This document shows, piece after piece, positions 61,879 to 64,000 of a stretch of 64,000 nt of DNA (the stretch's first letter is position 1; every line of letters begins with the position of its first letter). Below the pieces are notes generated by a model. That model ran no database searches. It saw nothing but the letters and a program-made list of their open reading frames with translations, and had not been told where the DNA came from. Both the position numbers and the translations under genes were made by a program. Source of the DNA: Isochrysis galbana (lineage: Eukaryota > Haptophyta > Isochrysidales > Isochrysidaceae); contig CM030937.1 of assembly GCA_018136815.1 (NCBI GenBank), positions 4,710,226 through 4,774,225 of the forward strand, written 5' to 3'.

Positions 61879-64000
61879 ATGGTCAACTGTGAGCAATGCC
61901 CGCCTCTTGTGCGACAAGTCCCCTGATGCGCTGTTTCAGAGGCCTGCCACCCTCTCTCCCCATTCTAGTCTCGCTGAAGCTTATCCGTTTTGAATCCTCT
62001 TTCTTGTTCCAGTCACCATTGATGAGCTCCAGTCCATTCAGCGCAAGCCAGGAAACATCCGTAATATGTCCGTCATTGCGCACGTCGACCACGGCAAGTC
62101 GACCCTCACAGACTCGCTTGTCGCTGCCGCTGGTATCATCGCTGCCTCAGCCGCCGGCGATACCCGCCTGACTGACACTCGTCAGGATGAGCAGGACCGT
62201 TGCATCACCATCAAATCGACCGGTATCTCCCTGTTCTTCAAGGCCGAGGCGCACTACAAGCTGCCGGCTGATGCGGATGGCGATGAGTTCCTCATCAACC
62301 TCATTGGTGCGCATCGCCTTCCCCTATTTTACCTGATGATCGGAGAGAAGCCTCTTCGTCGCCAACCCATGTACGACGGGCCGTCGCCAACATACTTCCA
62401 CCCTCTGTTCCCGTGCAGACTCTCCCGGCCACGTTGACTTCTCGTCCGAGGTGACTGCTGCTCTCCGTGTGACTGACGGCGCTCTCGTCGTCGTTGACTG
62501 CGTTGAGGGTGTGTGCGTGCAGACCGAGACTGTGCTGCGCCAGGCTATGGGCGAACGTATCAAGCCGGTGATCACCATCAACAAGCTTGACCGCGCATTC
62601 CTCGAGCTCCAGCTTCCATCTGAAGACATGTTCCAGGCGTTCGTCAAGCACATCGAGAACGTGAATGTGCTTGTCGCCACCTACAACGACGAGGAGCTTG
62701 GCGACTGCCAGGTTGACCCAACCAAAGGTACTGTCGCCTTCTCCGCCGGTCTCCACGGCTGGGCCTTTACCCTCACCAAATTCGCGCGCATGTACGCCAA
62801 GAAGTTCAATGTGGACATTGAGAAGATGATGCAGCGTCTGTGGGGTGACAACTATTTCAACCCCAAGGAGAAGAAGTGGATCAAAGCCGCTGGCGGTCAG
62901 GCACCCAAGGGCCTTGAACGCGCCTTCTGCCTCTTCTGTATCACGCCCATCTCCAAAATCTTCAAGAACTGCATGGACGAGCAGTACGATGCTGTCGTCA
63001 AGATGCTCGGCGCTGTTGGTGTCACCCTCACCAAGGAGGATCTTGCCCTCCGTCAAAAGCCGCTGCTTAAGCGCTGCATGCAAAAGTGGCTCCCAGCTCA
63101 CGACGCCCTCCTTGAGATGCTTGTGCAGCACCTGCCGTCACCGAAGGCCGCTCAAAAGTACCGCGCGGCCTCCCTCTACACCGGCCCCGAGGATGACATC
63201 TGGTGCAAGGGTATTCGCGAGTGTGATGGGGCGGGACCGCTTGTCATGTACATCTCCAAGATGATCCCGACCCCGGACAAGGGCCGCTTCTACGCTTTTG
63301 GCCGTGTCTTCTCTGGCACCGTCCGCACTGGCCAGAAGGTCAAGATCATGGGCCCTAACTACGTTCAGGGCAAGAAGGAGGACCTGTACGTCAAGAACGT
63401 GCAGCGCACTATCCTGATGATGGGCCGCAAGACCGAATCTGTCGAGTCCGTCACTGCGGGCAACACCTGCGCTCTTGTGGGCATTGACCAGTACATTGTC
63501 AAAGCCGGTTCCATTGCCGACGCTGACGCCGTGGGCTGCCACCCGATTGTCACTATGAAGTACTCGGTCTCACCTGTCGTGCGTGTGGCTGTTGCGCCGA
63601 AGAACCCCAACGATCTTCCCAAACTTGTTGAAGGCCTCAAGCGCCTCGCTAAGTCCGACCCGCTCGTCGTGTGCTCCATGGAGGAGTCGGGCGAGCACAT
63701 CATCGCGGGCTGCGGTGAGCTCCACATTGAGATCTGCCTCAAGGATCTCCAGGAGGACTTCATGAACGGCGCCCCGATCAATATCTCCGATCCGGTAGTG
63801 TCTTACCGCGAGACCGTCAGCGACGAGTCTACGCGCGTCGTCATCTCCAAGTCGCCCAACAAGCACAACCGTCTCTACTGCAAGGCCCTCCCGCTTGGCT
63901 ATGCCGAGGACGAGCACCAGACGCCGCTTGCGCAGGCAATCGAGGACGGCGAGGTGACCGCCGAGATGGACCCTAAGGCCCGCACCCGTATTCTCGTCGA
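61879..64000 (+). CDS. EEF2: Translation elongation factor 2, 5' part (cut by window end)
   Basis: Exon 1 61879-61888 (Met-Val-Asn plus one base), intron 61889-62012; exon 2 62013-62306, intron 62307-62418; exon 3 62419 to the right edge. Both introns are GT-AG, phase 1. About 628 of a typical ~845 residues are present. G-domain boxes: [10 protein letters not shown] (G1 P-loop), RCITIKSTG (switch I T), DSPGHVDF (G3, split by intron 2) and NKLDR (G4). Domain G' and II follow ([19 protein letters not shown]), then [20 protein letters not shown] and the [17 protein letters not shown] block. The protein catalyses ribosomal translocation on cytosolic ribosomes. Domain IV, with the diphthamide histidine, is outside the window. 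The tiny first exon of three codons is notable but the frame is certain. Confidence 0.97.

Noticed and set aside
62301..63131. Minus-strand 276-codon ORF
   Set aside because: Antisense of EF-2 exon 3; the plus strand is unambiguous.
1..64000. tRNA, rRNA or snRNA genes
   Set aside because: I looked for GGTTCGAATC-type T-loops and A-box motifs by eye and found none convincing; tRNAscan-SE and Infernal would be decisive.

Overview
The window looks like nuclear DNA of a unicellular photosynthetic eukaryote with a secondary plastid. A haptophyte-like alga fits best, but I could not test this. Supporting observations: genes are split by short GT-AG introns (about 68-226 bp) with donors often GTGAG or GTGCGC. 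The gene set is eukaryotic: EF-2, NAP1, INCENP, TRMT13, SLC4, a SET-domain methyltransferase, C-type lectin/FN3 and RING proteins. Two proteins carry signal-plus-transit leaders of the secondary-plastid kind. Base composition is GC-rich with many long poly-G/poly-C tracts. There is no operon-like layout.

Layout. 1-7 kb: a left-edge partial ORF lying in a dispersed repeat, an orphan 540-aa gene, then retroelement debris with a retropepsin fragment grown into a 208-bp tandem array. 7.4-14 kb: a three-exon GT2 glycosyltransferase, a broken cytochrome b561 gene next to a retrotransposon fragment, and a five-exon 2OG-Fe(II) oxygenase-like gene. 14-19 kb: a repeat belt with a hAT-type element inserted, around a TRMT13 methyltransferase. 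19-28 kb: an FG-repeat NAP1 chaperone, a zinc-ribbon protein, and a six-exon INCENP-like gene with SAP and WW domains. 28-32 kb: repeats, including the second retrotransposon fragment and a hAT-type element. 32.5-43.3 kb: a 1533-aa lectin/FN3 membrane protein, an EF-hand-like protein, a histidine phosphatase and a RING protein. 43.3-47.4 kb: a repeat belt with a third hAT-type element. 47.4-60.2 kb: a gene-rich block with divergent pairs (SLC4/SET methyltransferase, DUF89/type-II membrane protein, an unknown protein/SAM methyltransferase). 61.9-64 kb: the 5' three quarters of EF-2, cut by the window edge.

Functional themes. Chromatin and mitosis are represented by NAP1 and INCENP. Plastid carbon metabolism is a plausible link between the head-to-head SLC4 transporter and the Rubisco-LSMT-like SET enzyme. 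Surface and glycan biology appears in the GT2 enzyme, the lectin protein and two orphan proteins. The intergenic DNA is mostly transposon-derived. Three elements of about 0.85-0.93 kb have perfect 8-bp target-site duplications, and two 171-183 bp relatives do too; all lack a transposase here. Coordinates of exons were set by hand from splice consensus and frame continuity.
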